Assembly (NCBI GenBank): GCA_964367945.1 | Contig: CAYIZZ010000012.1 | Span: 1-31,897, forward strand | Source: JAAYCI01 sp964367945 | GTDB lineage: Bacteria; Bacillota; Clostridia; Oscillospirales; Ruminococcaceae | Length of the DNA: 31,897 nucleotides | Direction: 5' to 3' | Shown here: one piece after another, positions 31,866 to 31,897 of the stretch | How the letters are laid out: each line of letters opens with the position of its first letter | Numbering within the stretch: the first letter of the stretch is position 1 | Notes under the pieces: model-generated | The model's input: only the letters and a program-made list of their open reading frames with translations | The model's database searches: none | Told to the model about the DNA's origin: nothing | Program-made: the position numbers and the translations under genes

Positions 31866-31897
31866 GCGCACGTGTCTGCCGGCTCCAACGGCAGGTT
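31866..31897 (+). other. 5' end of a structured transcript, truncated
   Basis: Directly downstream of the promoter the composition jumps to GC-rich, and CTGCCG-loop-CGGCAG forms a 6-bp hairpin with a 7-base loop (about 31875-31893). There is no ORF. It may be the start of a small structured RNA (for example SRP RNA or another housekeeping RNA) or of a structured leader. The window ends before it can be named. Confidence 0.4.

Overview
The window looks like a chromosomal segment of a low-to-mid G+C Gram-positive bacterium, most likely class Clostridia (Bacillota). Support comes from strong AGGAGG-type ribosome binding sites, consensus TTGACA/TATAAT-type promoters with 17-base spacers, lipoproteins with LxxC lipoboxes, and families typical of clostridia (DUF951 next to prfA, the PF06541 membrane family, a DUF7010-like protein). 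I see no rRNA, tRNA, CRISPR array, transposase or phage gene. The species cannot be named from this sequence.

Layout. (1) 58-3750, minus strand: a metal-uptake operon. A near-consensus promoter with a perfect Fur-type 7-1-7 box on its start point drives a Fur-family regulator, a zinc-binding lipoprotein (ZnuA/AdcA type), an ABC ATPase, an ABC permease, and a small OB-fold-like lipoprotein gene that carries an in-frame amber codon. (2) 3761-10104, minus strand: six closely spaced genes in one direction. Two are tandem paralogous GT-B-like proteins of unclear family, two are small multi-TM proteins (DUF5058-like and YjiG-like), and one is a membrane-anchored M20 peptidase; a terminator follows. 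(3) 10227-14279, plus strand: an ABC ATPase, a large surface-anchored beta-rich protein and a MacB/FtsX-type permease, all with overlapping ends. The last two share unusual Met-rich segments. (4) 14379-17363: an orphan 52-aa ORF, a short FliD-like protein, and a phosphoglucomutase/phosphomannomutase. (5) 17520-20250, plus strand: an FGGY kinase resembling sedoheptulokinase, a TauE/SafE permease, and a lipoprotein with a stefin/cystatin-like reactive motif. (6) 20328-26753, plus strand: a PF06541 membrane protein, an HD-domain protein, then a housekeeping block (DUF951, prfA, Sua5-type tsaC, coaE, a lytic transglycosylase and an M18 aminopeptidase). (7) 26762-31645, minus strand: a patatin-like lipase, a Cof-type HAD phosphatase, an AT-rich gene with a LURP-one-related-like domain, an RlmCD/RumA-type rRNA methyltransferase and a DUF7010-like membrane protein. 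(8) 31831-31897, plus strand: a good promoter and the first bases of a transcript with a GC-rich hairpin, cut off by the window end.

The most interesting items are the stefin-like lipoprotein, the amber-interrupted zinc-operon lipoprotein, the tandem paralogous GT-like pair, the Met-rich ABC system and the orphan FliD-like protein. All names rest on motif recognition by eye; no database search was possible.
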